From Byssochlamys sp. IMV 00236 (lineage: Eukaryota > Ascomycota > Eurotiomycetes > Eurotiales > Thermoascaceae), in contig MSJH02000299.1 of NCBI GenBank assembly GCA_001931875.2, forward strand, positions 1 through 39,805: 39,805 nt of DNA, given 5' to 3'. The first letter of the stretch is position 1, and each line of letters starts with the position of its first letter. The notes beneath the pieces are model-generated. The model was given only the letters and a program-made list of their open reading frames with translations. It was not told the origin of the DNA and ran no database searches. Made by a program: the position numbers and the translations under genes. Shown here piece by piece: positions 1 to 11,700 of this stretch.

Positions 1-119
1 TTTTTTTTCGTAAGCAATTCATATAATCAAGATGAGAAAAGAACCCGGTGCCCGTATAGGGTTCACTGGAGAACAATATCACATTAGAAGCCGAAATGGA
101 ACCAACTATGATTGTATGT

Positions 120-390
120 CGTGCCTAACACAATCAAACAGCTGCCGAAGTGGAAGGAAAAGATGAGGTGGTTACCCGCCCTTTAACTTTCAACTGATTT
201 ACTTCGCTGTTGTTCCCATCCCAAGAAAAATAGAAAAAATGCGTTAGCAGCGCTAAAAGATCTAAAGAAATAGACAAGAAAAAAATTTTTTTATTATATA
301 TTATCTGAAAATAAAGCGTGGCGTAAAAGAGCCTATTACCACTTCATCTTCTCCTTCCACTTCGGTAACTGTTCGATTGTGTTAGGCACG
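120..390. repeat. Inverted repeat with 53-bp arms (MITE-like or inverted duplication)
   Basis: The left arm (120-172) begins CGTGCCTAACACAATC. The right arm (390 back to 338) is its reverse complement with about 48 of 53 positions matching. Every mismatch I can see between the arms is a transition (A/G or C/T). The spacer is about 165 bp and AT-rich. No target-site duplication is obvious. It could be a small non-autonomous DNA transposon (the arms as terminal repeats) or an old inverted duplication able to form a hairpin. Confidence 0.7.
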
Positions 391-1433
391 AAAAATGTGA
401 TATACACCCGCCCATGGTACGTAGATGGATTTAATCCACAGATTAGGTTAATCCCACCCTCAGAAAAAAAATGAATTGAAGATTATTATATATGCTAGCA
501 TAGAAAGACATGAAGAAGAGAAGTATTTTATTTGTTTTTTCTTATATAAATATGGAAAATAAAGCGTGGCTCAGAGAGCATGTATCACATTTTTCGCCTC
601 CGTTTCACCAACTGACTGATTCTTATCCTCATTCTTATTCTTATCTAATTCTCATAAAGAATACGCGTTATGCTTTATTCTGCCTATTTCTGGTTTATCT
701 TTCAAGGACCTATTCAAAGCTTATTTTAATAAAAATGTGACTAGACAAGCTTTCATATGAACTGGAATTCTTATACATAAACAAACAGGCCTGTGCCGAT
801 TTTCTGGTTCCCAATATTTATATTTGGCTTGATGACCACCGTCATTTATGGAAATCGTCGCTTTTTTTATCGAAGATTCTCCCTCTTTTATTTATTATAC
901 AAGTAAAAGAGGGGTCAACAAGAGAGAAGGATGACTTCTAATAGCATTCTTTTTTGAGTTATTGCTTATGTAAAATGAGCTTGGCTTTTAAACAAGAGGA
1001 ATGTTAAAAAAGGTCACGGCTAGTGTACTGAATTTGATTGATCGAACCAGACGCAGGTTCCTTTTCGATGGTTTGACCATCTTTACTAAATTGGGCTTAT
1101 CGGAAGTACATTTTCTTGAATAAATATACGATCTGAAATGATCCTCTCTATCTCTGTCTAGGTTATAGTCAAAAATATATACATGTCTGTGTTATTGAGT
1201 ACATGAATGTGTCCTTAATAACCCATGTTTTACTCATATGGTCATTCTTCGCATTTTCTCTTTTTACAGAAATATTTTGTTCCCTATTTAGTAGATGTTT
1301 TGAACCATTTCATTATGTAGATTAAGCTTCATTGAATTTCATTATGCTCAAGTCAATCAAGGTTACTTGTCTGTTGTACAAAAAAGCTTATTTCTTGTGA
1401 TTTCTCCTATAAGAATTCGAATAGACAGAGCAT

Positions 1434-1447
1434 TATATATATATATA
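1434..1447 (+). promoter_or_regulatory. TA-repeat TATA-like element
   Basis: A run of TA dinucleotides ending in TATAAAG lies about 50-60 bases before the ATG at 1496 and is followed by a CT-rich tract. The position suits a TATA box with a pyrimidine-rich leader, but a plain microsatellite would look the same. Confidence 0.35.
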
Positions 1448-1495
1448 AAGAAGCTTCTTTTTCTTCTTTCTTCTTTTTTATTTTGATAGAATAAT

Positions 1496-1745
1496 ATGTC
1501 AAGGCAAGCAATTACTCAACTATCTCACTCAGATAATTATAACTCCAGCCTAAGCTTCTCAGTTGCCAGTTCACCTTCCTTATCCACATCTGCCTCGGTA
1601 AATTCTGATCTTAATAGAAAAGATTCAAGGCGAAACAACAAGAAGCAATACCCGTGTGACAAGTGCTCTAAAATTTTCAACCGTCCAAGTGCATTAACCA
1701 CCCATTCTTACACACATACTGGTGAAAAACCTTTCCAGTGTCAAA

Positions 1746-1786
<41 letters not shown>

Positions 1787-2339
1787 CGTGTAGTATGATA
1801 CGATAATTGACATGTTTCAATTTAGCAAAGGATGTGGTCGTCGATTCTCGGTGCTATCTAATCTTCGAAGACATTTGAAGGCTCATCAAAAGCTGAAAGA
1901 TTCATACCAACTATCTTCGATAGCCAGACTGCGTTTTGTAAGGCAATTGATTGAACGAAGTAAAACAATGTTGGCACCAAGGCAAGACAAAGTTGAACCA
2001 AAGTACCCCCTTCTTTCTCAATTACAACTCCCACAGCCCCTATCTCCTTCCACACCTACATTGTGGCATAATCTTCATCCTTCTACATTCGGATGCCACT
2101 ATTATATGGCTCTACCTTCTCTGGGACTACATGAACATAATCATTACTTGCAACCAGACAATTGCTCTATGTATACCGAAAACCAATTGAATCCTTTATG
2201 GTTAGTAACAGATACAGTAAAAAGAAGGGCTCCTTCATATACCTCATATTGTCATCATGAGTATTATTCTGATCTTTCAACATCTAGCAACCATCAGCAG
2301 ACTGGAAACACATCTATCCCATTTACATATTCATCTTGA
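1496..2339 (+). CDS. C2H2 zinc-finger protein, two tandem fingers
   Basis: Two exons (1496-1746 and 1826-2339) give 254 residues. Finger 1 is C54-x2-C57-x12-H70-x3-H74, followed by the classical linker TGEKPF. Finger 2 is C82-x4-C87-x12-H100-x3-H104 with the core [18 protein letters not shown]. The intron falls inside finger 2, between its two cysteines, so the gene is only functional when spliced. The N-terminal 50 residues are Ser/Asn-rich and end in a basic patch ([10 protein letters not shown]). The C-terminal 150 residues are low-complexity, rich in Pro, Ser, Leu and Tyr, as in fungal transcription factors. The 79-bp intron begins GTAAAA and then carries an adenine run of about 40. The role is inferred as nuclear DNA binding and transcription control; the targets are unknown. 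Confidence 0.85.
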
Positions 2340-3647
2340 TCATTCCCCCGTATATATATATGTGTGTATGTTATTGCTAATTTTTACCTCTTTCCCCCCT
2401 TTCTCTTTCATTTTATCATTAATAATAATATAATAATATTTATTTACGCTATTATTTATACGTTATGTTTTCTTTTTCTTCTTTTTATACCGACTCCTTT
2501 CTTTAATCAACATTAAATGTACGTGCAACTACTTTAAAAATAAAGTCTTGTCATTTTGGCCAAATCTCGAAAACAGTACTCCTTTTTTTTAAGAAAAAAA
2601 AATAAAAAATAATAATGTCGTGTGCCTGATTTGTTTTGTTTGACAAAAAGACATTCTTTGTTCTATACGCTCTTTTTTTTTCCAGAGAAGGATTAGTTTC
2701 CAAATAAGGAGATTAGTGTGTCCTTTATTGACAATTGTCAGTTCTCAGCTGTTGTACAACAAAAGTTAAGTCCCCTTCTTTGATAAAAAAGAAGATAAAG
2801 AAATAAATAGTATAAAATAACCAAAGCTCACACATTTAAACAAATAAAATAGTAAATAATAATACTACATGTTCATTATTTAATGTGTGTAGCATGTTGA
2901 CAAATATCTTGATATAATTGGGTTCTTTTAAATTGAAGCAATTCAGAATATCTAAAACTCTACGATTCATGCATCAACTGTGGATTGCGCAGCTTCTTAT
3001 ATATTGATGCTAGCCTAATGAATCTACGGATGATGTATCACCCTATGGTCCCCCATTTTTTAGCACAGTCAATTCTTGGAGTAACACAATATTCTATTTA
3101 AAACCACCTTGGCCGTCATGATGCTATTTTTATGCACTTCGCTACTGTGCACCGAAGCATTGGTTTATACATATTAAGCCTTTTTCGTTTTCATTGTTAA
3201 TACACTTTGTTACGAGATAAGCTCTCTATGATCAACTATAAACAATATAATCTATTACTTGAGCATAATCGTATTGTTGATATAAGCACCTTATATAATT
3301 ACTACGAAATATATAATGCTTTGTTATTATCACTTGTCTTAAAGACCATAAATCAAGGAGAAAAGCAAATAAACTCATTAGAGTCAAGGGTCATTTTTTT
3401 TCTTCAAGGCTTTATTATGTTTTGGTAAACATTTATATTTTATCTTTTATGCTTGTTTTCAGGTATAACTACAAACCTTTTCATCCATTGTGCAGTCATC
3501 CTTTGTATGACTGGAAATCATACTCCTTTCAATTGACGGATTATTCTGTTTTGACAATTTCAATGGTTATAGTTCAAAATACTTTGGAATTTGGCCATAC
3601 CATCCTTGTTGCAAATGACTCAAATGATGTATGATTGCAGTGCATGA

Positions 3648-4103
3648 TTGTTGGTGATAGAGCTTATCCATAAGGATGAAGTGAAATTTAGATCTCAGGT
3701 GTCCAAGTTGATAAATGAGATTCCTCCCTGGCTGAATAAACTACGGCCATACAATGTTGAAAGCAACAGATTCTGTCCGATTTTCTGTCTGAAAGATATT
3801 AATAAGAATATTGCATCTCTAGGTTCCAATGGCTAGTATTGGGTCTTTCGTTGCTGTTTGAGTTGTAAAGTCAGCAATAACTATGTGCAGTGATGTGTCC
3901 TTTTGAGAATCAAAAGACAAAGAGCCCCTTTGCACAAAACAGCTTTACGTTTTCATTGTGAGTCCCAGCCACTATTTCAACAGTAATCAGGTGTTATTGT
4001 CCTAATTGTAGCTTTGCTGTTTGGCAATGTTTTAGCAAAACCCCCAATAGCACCACAACGTAGACCTTTAAGCTTGACAATGTGCCACTCTTTGTTGTCT
4101 TGA
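3648..4103 (+). pseudogene. Possible decayed coding fragment, unidentified
   Basis: One plus-strand frame is open except for about three isolated stops. It has a mixed amino-acid composition, not the Phe/Lys/Asn/Ile-rich output of random AT-rich DNA here. There is no ATG, no domain I recognise and no splice structure that rescues the stops. It may be a relic of a transposon or of a lost gene. Confidence is low. Confidence 0.2.
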
Positions 4104-4470
4104 TTCGTAACTTTTATTATCGTGCTTTGACATGGTACTAACCGTGATTAATGGTAAACCCTTTTCGAGCTCGAAGCAAGTAATGTGTATGTAATGTTGA
4201 AAAAAATGCTTTTCCCTGATCCTAAAGAAGTACTACATGGTGATGAAGGAATTAGAAAAAAAAAGAAGAAAGCAAAAAGATTGGGTTTTGCTATTTGCAC
4301 ACTTCCTCGCGACTCCCAGATTTCAAAATAGTGACGTGGCATTTTTTAGTCGGACCTTGATTCTCGAAATTAATGACGTTGAGGAGCGCGCGTTCTCTTA
4401 CAGGCTCTTCTTCATCAGATGAACAGATATTCAAGAAATCAGGTAATCTTTCTTTAAGCAGAATTACTGG

Positions 4471-4716
4471 ACTGTGCGTGTACACGATTGGTTTTGACAA
4501 CAGTTCCATAAATGACCGCACAAGACAAGTACGAGCACTCCTTCTACCCACATTTAATGGCTAGATTGTAGTCCTCTGCTTAATGCCAGTAGAAACGTAG
4601 ACTGTGCGTGTACACGATTGGTTTTGACAACAGTTCCATAAATGGCCGCACAAGACAAGTACGAGCACTCCTTCTACCCACATTTAATGGCTAGATTGTA
4701 GTCCTCTGCCTAATGC
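4471..4716. repeat. Tandem duplication, two 116-bp copies, period 130
   Basis: Copy 1 is 4471-4586 and copy 2 is 4601-4716, both starting ACTGTGCGTGTACACG. I see about two substitutions between them, both transitions, so the duplication is recent. A 14-bp spacer separates them. No coding or structural role is evident. Confidence 0.9.
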
Positions 4717-5379
4717 TCGTTTCATCTGCTTCTTTTGTTGCCTCAATACAGTATCTAGTTACTATACTAATTAAATATCTCTAGTCATGCCTTCGCAATC
4801 TTTAAAACCTACATGTTTGGCGCGTCAATGTTAATGAGATAGGGTCCTTATTACTTAACTTACCGCTGAAGCTAACAAATAATACAAATATACCACTACG
4901 GAGAATAATGTGTTCCTCGTATCTTCAGCAATAGTAACTTGGATTTGTGTATTAAAGATGAATAACTTGTGAAGAAAGAGAATCTAAACATATTCACTTA
5001 TAATCTTTGCAAGAAGACAGACCCAGTTATTTCAATAAACTCTCAACAAACTTGTAAAATTGGATAATAAAAATATACTCTTAATGAGCAATGTCAAAAT
5101 TAATGCTCTATAACGCTGCTAGCAAAACTAAGACGGGCTATGTTTGGCAATGTTACGTATTGTATATGCAAAATATCACTATATTTTTCATATATTTATT
5201 ATCTTTGGAGTTGCTTATCAGTTATCTTTCAAGTCTGCCAAGTAGTATAAGATTGTTCGGACTCAAAAGCAATGTTTGATCATAGGTGTATACATGCTAT
5301 AAACCAAGAATGTTTATTACTCACATAGATTTCTGCAATAAAGATTTATTTTTCTTATTTACGTCTCAGGGTAGGCTTC

Positions 5380-7346
5380 TCATCTTGTCTTTTGCTTTTT
5401 TGGTGAAGCATACACCGTGTCACGAGAATCATTCGATTCGTCAGAGGAGTTGCCACCAGAGTCGCTGTTCAAATAGTCTTCTGCTGATTGTGCGCCAGCA
5501 GCAACGAGTGTCTATTATTAACAAAATGGGCTCATATTAATTGCTGGACAACAAAAACAATAAAATTGTGTGCCTGAGTACAAACCTTCACTTTCCATAG
5601 GTTTTTAATAAGATTTGGCCCATAGCTTGACAAGAATCCCGAAGGGCGAGCAAAGTCGAACGAGAGGACTTCCTCGAAGACGTAAAGTCCTCGACTTGGC
5701 TGAGAGAGGCTGTATAAGTGCATCTTATTTACTATTAAAGTAGTTAGCCAAGATATTACAGATCAAGCTCAGAAATATAACACTCACGGTATATTTGTAT
5801 ACCATAAATTTTGATTTGTTCATAGGAGCTTTCTTCTCCATAATTGACCATTCTTCTTATTTTTTTCAGCGACGTCTTTAGCTGTTTTGCCAGCTTTATC
5901 CTGTCCCCGACAAAATGGTGGTGGTTGCGCTGGTTGGGTGGCCCACTCACCTCAACCAGAGCAAAAGGCATATCATATTTTTCGAGGCTCATGATGGCAT
6001 CGGGAATCTTACCAATGGATCTCCTCTCGGCATCCTTCTGGGCGATCTGCCTCTCCTCTTTTTCTGCTTGTAGGGCCTCGTCACCCCTTACATCAAAATT
6101 CATTATTTAGTTTAGGTACTAAAGATAATCAAGCAAAACTTGATAATTGTGTATGTCTTACCATTGCAAGCAAAAGTAGTCAGAATAACTTTTAAATAAT
6201 TCTTTAAACAATGGTCCCAAGAACGTTATGATGAAATGGTTTTCGCTCTGCAACAAGCAGAGCGAACAGCGATTATCTGAGGGATACAGGTCTCTTCTAC
6301 CAAGAAAGTGTTTAAATTACATTTTCTTTTCTCGGACTAATTTTATAAACAGTTTTCTTACATTTGTTTCATGAGCTTGATTGCTCTTTTTTTCCATTTG
6401 GATGTATGATCTTTATTATTGCGAATGATCTTTTTAGCTTCTTTTATTGCCGCTTTGAGCTCAGATAGGTTGTTCTACAAACCGATGGCTTTAGAACGCA
6501 ATATATGTTAGGTTCTCACTCTATGAACTTACTGCGGGACCAAATATTTCAACTGCAAAACTCTTTACATCTTGATATGTTGCACCATCGGGGCCTTGAG
6601 CGGCTCTTCCGGTACGAGTGTTTTTTTTTACCTGATCAATAATTTCATTCAAGTCTGACTCTTCAATAATAGCTCTTAGTTTCGTGGAAGAAGAAGGAAC
6701 CAGGTCAATTATTCCATAGTACAAGAGGCTAATATTGTAGATTAGTAGTTATTAATACTATACTACATTACAGTTGGCACTTGTCTTACTCTTGCTTGTG
6801 AATTTCTGCCACATGGTCAGTTTGGATTTTGAAGTTCATTATTTTCGAACGAACGCGTTCTTCAGCTGTGTGATCCAAGAATGGGTTGTCAATATCATGG
6901 TGATTGCTTTCTTCGTTTGAAATGTTGATATTATTAATAGAGGTACTTGCTGAGGATTTGCCTTCTTGATTGGCTGTCCTGAGGAGGCGTTTGCGAATAT
7001 TTGAAACAGATACTCCTCTGGCGTCATCGAGCAGGTCAAGAGCGGAAACTTGAAATTTTTTGGAGACAGTAGCAACTTTATCGGATTCCTCCTTAGCGAT
7101 ATGTTCAACCAAAATACCTTCCCAGAATTTTTTGGCGCCCCATCGCTTCAAAGCGCTCGCAGGTGCATCTTCTGGCAGCAACATCTTATATAAACCAAAA
7201 AGCTGCGCGTCAAGCTCCTTTAAATCATCTTTAGAATTTGTATTTTCTATAAACGTTGCTTTGTTTCTGTTTAAAAAATGCATATATGAAAATGCATTTT
7301 TATTTGATTTAAAATAATCTTCGACCGCTTTGTTTTTCCAACTCAT
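5380..7346 (-). CDS. Uncharacterised seven-exon protein of Mucorales type
   Basis: Spliced exons, in transcript order: 7346-6790, 6728-6533, 6474-6362, 6296-6162, 6086-5788, 5731-5586, 5511-5380. Phases close at every junction and give 525 residues. The N-terminal 185 residues are mixed helical. Residues about 255-290 are a Lys-rich helix. Residues about 305-333 contain ENHFIITFLGPLFKELF. Residues 357-384 contain GKIPDAIM and then VEVSGPP (D363, E379, S381), followed by a His-rich turn and a Lys/Leu helix. The tail is acidic and Ser-rich and ends SPKKQKTR, a plausible nuclear localisation signal. The D...E-x-S spacing recalls PD-(D/E)XK nuclease folds with the Lys replaced, but this is only a pattern resemblance. 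I recall similar unnamed proteins in several copies in Mucorales genomes; this could not be checked. The function is unknown. Confidence 0.75.
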
Positions 7347-7760
7347 TTTAGGTTTTTTAGAAGATAAAGAGAAAATGGGTAGTTGCTGAATACAGAGGAT
7401 GTATTCACTAGTTTTAGAGCGTGACTGAAAAAAATACCAATAAAAAAGTTAGTGTTAGGAAATATGATAATGACTGCGTTCAATTAAGCACTTGATAAAG
7501 CGCGTCATTCGTGAATTTGATAAACTAAATATAGACTCTATAGGACTATATCACTTACAGCATAAACCATGTTGCTAGATACGAAGAATATGCTCAAACC
7601 TGTTTGTCTCTTACTACTTTTAATATTGTTACAGATAGATTGTTTCTATGGAAACTGTATTTCTTTTATTTTCTTTTTCTTTATCTGCTCCTATGATAAA
7701 TACATTTTCGAAAGGGATGCATCCACGTACCTCTTCACTACTGATAGATCTTTCTTTCCT
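7347..7760. other. Gap between the 525-residue gene and the LINE
   Basis: This is the upstream region of the minus-strand gene at 5380-7346. A plus-strand frame from 7569 has an ATG (7569, second Met at 7590), then a hydrophobic leucine run like a signal peptide, and stays open to 7781, where LINE-like sequence begins. It may be chance or the 5' remnant of a gene cut by the insertion. No other feature is seen. Confidence 0.4.
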
Positions 7761-7812
7761 GTAAGTCATTGGCTCTACTGAAAATAGTAACGCAATCGGT
7801 CAGGCACATGAT

Positions 7813-8705
7813 ATGCAGTCCTTACTGGAAACGATTAGACGTCCCTCAACCGAACTTGCAGCAGTCCGTGCAGAGATAACTAGCTTACATCAACAGGTGA
7901 CCCAACTTCAAGAACAAACGACACAACAATTCATGAGTATGAACCAATCCACACATCACGAAGACGACAACCATCTCAGCTCTGAAGATTTTTCTGCACT
8001 ATCCTCTCAAACATTCCCATGGAATGACCCTCAGCGCATTTCCCAAACCAAGCGCAGTCTTGCAGAGCATGAACAACAACGCCGATTGTAACGACAAGAA
8101 GCAGCTGCACGCCTCCTATAGCCACCATCTGAGAATCAAGGATTTCAATACGTATACTTGCCAACTAAGGCACGAGTTCCTATTGGTCAGATTCGTATTT
8201 GTCTGAGAAAACTTAATATTATGAACAACCGCATACTGGATATACACTACTCAGACCGCAGTACTGTTGCGTTATTTGTGCATAATGATTATGTGAGTGA
8301 GCTTTGTAAACAATTAGGACGCTTTAAAGTTACCCTTAAGGACGATTTTGATCCTTGTGATCCCAAAGTCTTACGGGATCCTAAATACGTCGATTTTTCG
8401 CCTGAAGAAAGAGCTAATTTCGCCCTCATGCATCACGGTGACCGTATGGCACGCGCCCTGAATTACATTCGCGCCCCTGTCAAGTACGCTGTTGTTCGAT
8501 TTTTCTACTCTAAAGGCTGGATCAGTAAACACTTTTGCAAGAAACCTTACTTAGTAGACGTAAAGTATCCGACCAAGCAGCTGACTTCTTCCAACCTGAC
8601 GATGTCACCATGGACAACGCGGATGACTTATTCCACGAATCTATCAACACCGACACCAACTCTACAAGGGAAGCTATTAGCATAGATGACTCTACACCCA
8701 TATGA
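7813..8705 (+). pseudogene. LINE ORF1 (coiled-coil, gag-like), broken
   Basis: The frame from the ATG at 7813 runs through TAA at 8089 and TAG at 8119 to about 8565, where a one-base shift leads into an acidic tail ending at TGA 8703-8705. The N-terminal part is a Gln/Leu-rich coiled coil (about residues 10-45), suiting the multimerisation domain of LINE ORF1 proteins. The middle part (about 8140-8565) contains LDIHYSDRSTVALFVHNDY and DPKYVDF and has no CCHC knuckle that I can see. Coding continues upstream of 7813 to about 7763 without a start codon, so the true N-terminus may be lost. Its stop overlaps the start of ORF2 by ATGA. Confidence 0.75.
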
Positions 8706-11700
8706 ACCATCTAACAATTACATTTTTTAATGCTACCGGCCTATCCAGGCATGTCATTACATCTATTATCGAAGCAGCACAACCAACATCGGGCCGTTTA
8801 ATCACTGAAACTTGGCTACTCTTACCTGCAAGATACCCAGCAAATTGAAAACAATTCCATACGTATGGTATACCTATCGAATACTATAACAACAGAGGCG
8901 CGCAAGGTATACGTATGCTGGTAAATCCTAACTGTCCGTATCACATCCATCGCTTGCCCTCTCGTGATTCTTCTTTTGCTCAGTATCAACTTTCCTTCAC
9001 AATAGCTGATGCATTAATTCACCGTATGTATTTGCCACCTTCCCTGGATAATCAGACAGTCTTGGAGATTCTATCATCGCTCCCATCAACAACTCCTACA
9101 CAAGGCAAACCATCATATGTGGTGATTTTAACTCTAAGCTTGGCTCTTACACAGAGGATCACTCGATCAACCCTCGGGATAACGCTGTACACCGTTGGCT
9201 TAAAGAAAAGGGTATTATCATATGGAATAGACGACTGGCTTTTGGCCAACCTACATTACTGACACATAAGTGGAGCAGTATTATTGATCTTTTCATGAGT
9301 ACTCACTGAACTAAACGAACCAGAAATGAAGATTCTTGTGGACAAATCCCTCGGTTCCAACTATAAAATGATCTCTTTCTCTTTTAAAACAACTGCTCTT
9401 TATCAACCGACACAAGTACAATGAGTCATATGGAATCTTGGAAAATTGAGAAAGCAAAAGGTTTGCGACGTACACTCAACAAGTGCAATCAGCCTTAACC
9501 CGTCTTGGACTGTCAGCTCAATCTGCTTCCCCCCGGGTTGATGATGTAAAAACAGCATAGAGACGTATAGAAGAGCCCAACCATTCTATATGTCAAATCA
9601 CATACGATTCACTGGGTGCCACTTGCGGTCTGGTTACTTCAGGCTTTAACTACTGGCAAGACTTCTGGACCACTGAAATGCTACAGGCCATTGAAACACG
9701 TGAGTACTACTATCGTAAATAGCGCAAGGCGTATGGACTTAATAAGATACATTACTGGATTCGACATCAGGAAGCCTGTTCCCGTCTTAAGCGACTAATA
9801 CATCGACGACGACGAGAGACATGAGACAAACTCTACAACCAAATGGTCACAGGCGAATACACTAAAGCGCTGGCGAAAATAAGTAAAATACGCAAACATC
9901 GTATTTTGAAGCCAACTTTCTACACTCCTGAAGGTGCACAGAATTCTGCGGACGTAATGGCGACACACTTGAAATTTATTTACCCTGGTGACCTACTTGG
10001 TATTGTGCAAGCTCATGAAGTGGCCTCACCTACTCTACCTTCGGATGAAGAATGTCCCTTCGGCATTGACCTTATTTAGGATGCTATAAACCATTTGCTT
10101 GTCAAACAGGTCCCAGGTGTAGATCATTTACGGATTGAAATGATAAAGCCCATTCAACATTTACTTGTACCGGTCCTTCTCATCCTGTTTCAAATGTGTT
10201 GGGCATGGCCCTACGTCCCTCTGCCTTGGCGTATCGCACAAGTCGTCCCAATCCATAAGAAAGGCTCTCCATTAGACTCAGGTAACTACCGTCCAATCAG
10301 CTTAACCACAATTTTTAGAAAAATCCTGGAACGTTATATACAACCCACATTGACAAGCGAAGGGTCGCCACTGGATATTGCGCAAGGGGGATTTCGTGAA
10401 CCCCGTAGTGCTTTGGACCAAGCTTTATGTCTTTCTGAGATCTGTCAGATATTGCGTTCACAATTCCGCATTGCCCCGGTCTTAGCCTTCCTGGATATAA
10501 AATCCGCCTATGATACGGTTAACCGCAGCTTTGTTTGGGAAACCCTCAGTCAATATATCACACCTCCTTTACTGGGTCTACTACGTGATCTGTTCGATGA
10601 CGTTCCAATTGAAGTTCTACTTTCTAATGCTACTTCTCGTCAATTTTGTCCAAAAACAGGTGGTTTACAAGGTTCCATACTCTCATTGTATCTCTACTCG
10701 GTATACATCAACCAACTACCAGCTCAACTGCGCCCTTAAGCTCTTTCATCTAGCTCGTCGCCGCTGGAAATGATACCGTCTCTGAATTGCCTACTCTATA
10801 CAGACGATATAGCCCTCATCGTCGAACACTCCAATATGGTTAATCTACTGCGGCAATGCGAAAATCATAGTATCCAAATGGAATACAAATGGAACCCATC
10901 TAAATGCGTAATTTTGGGCAATAGTACAGATCCAATTACATATACCCTTTATGATCAGCCATTACCAAGAGGAACAACTTTTGTATACCTTGGCGTCCCC
11001 TTCAAACCGGGTGGGTATCTCGACCCAGAGGAGCTAATTCAACGTAATACCCGTAAGGCTCTTGCAACGATGAACATGCTGTCATCTGTTGGTGTAAATC
11101 CTTCTGGTTTCTCCAAGCTTCTTTGCACCAGGTTTTACGCTCATATCATTCGACCTCAGCTTGAGCACGGCCTAGTAATCAATCACTTCACGGTCTCTCA
11201 ACTTCACACGTTAGAGGAAACCCAGAATAATTGCATCAAGAAAACCTACGGTGCTCGAGGCAAAGTGTCCACTAAGATTATGCTTCACATGTCGAAGTTG
11301 CCACTCATGTCCGAACGAGTCAGTATACTACAGACACAGTTCCTCTTTCGTTCCCTATATTTGTCAGAAGATGCGCTACTTGCTTGCCTGTTACCTTATA
11401 TTCGCAATACCAGAGGAAGTCAGTGGTACGCTCTCTCTCGTACATCGCTTTGGAAAACGGTGCTGCCTACTACTGAGGAACCCGATACTCGCTCACTCAA
11501 GGCTGCTAAACGATGCTTTTTGCAACAGAGTCTAGAGGCCCGCCAAAGATCCCGAGACTCCAAACTACTTTCTAACTGCCGTCGATCAACCTCTCTGGAT
11601 CCTATACTCTGGCTGCCCATGTCTAAATCAAAGCGCAGTCGCTGTATACGATGGAGACTAGGATGGCTTCCTGGTGGTAAGCCTCGACCATGCCCCAAGC

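Larger units (their letters stand above)
1..1495. other. Non-coding region upstream of the zinc-finger gene
   Basis: I see no supportable gene here. The stretch holds the inverted repeat at 120-390 (own entry). It also holds two related direct copies of a short block: 307-332, beginning GAAAATAAAGCGTGGC, and 551-578, beginning GGAAAATAAAGCGTGGC. A frame at 510-740 is open but low-complexity and looks like chance. The last 60 bases are TA- and CT-rich and probably form the promoter and 5' leader of the gene at 1496. Confidence 0.6.
2340..5379. other. Gene-poor stretch with decayed frames
   Basis: No complete gene is visible in these 3 kb. Open frames at 3207-3428, 3422-3634 and 3648-3836 lack start context and known motifs. 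The frame starting at 3648 stays mostly open to about 4103, interrupted by isolated stops at 3834, about 3891, about 3984 and about 4104, as an old pseudogene or transposon fragment would be. A minus-strand frame at 4291-4551 overlaps the tandem repeat and has no recognisable domain. The first 300 bases are AT-rich 3' flank of the zinc-finger gene. Confidence 0.5.

Noticed and set aside
3630..3680. Possible GDRAYP motif of a Harbinger-type transposase
   Set aside because: The match is six residues followed by a stop, with no other DDE motif in any frame nearby.
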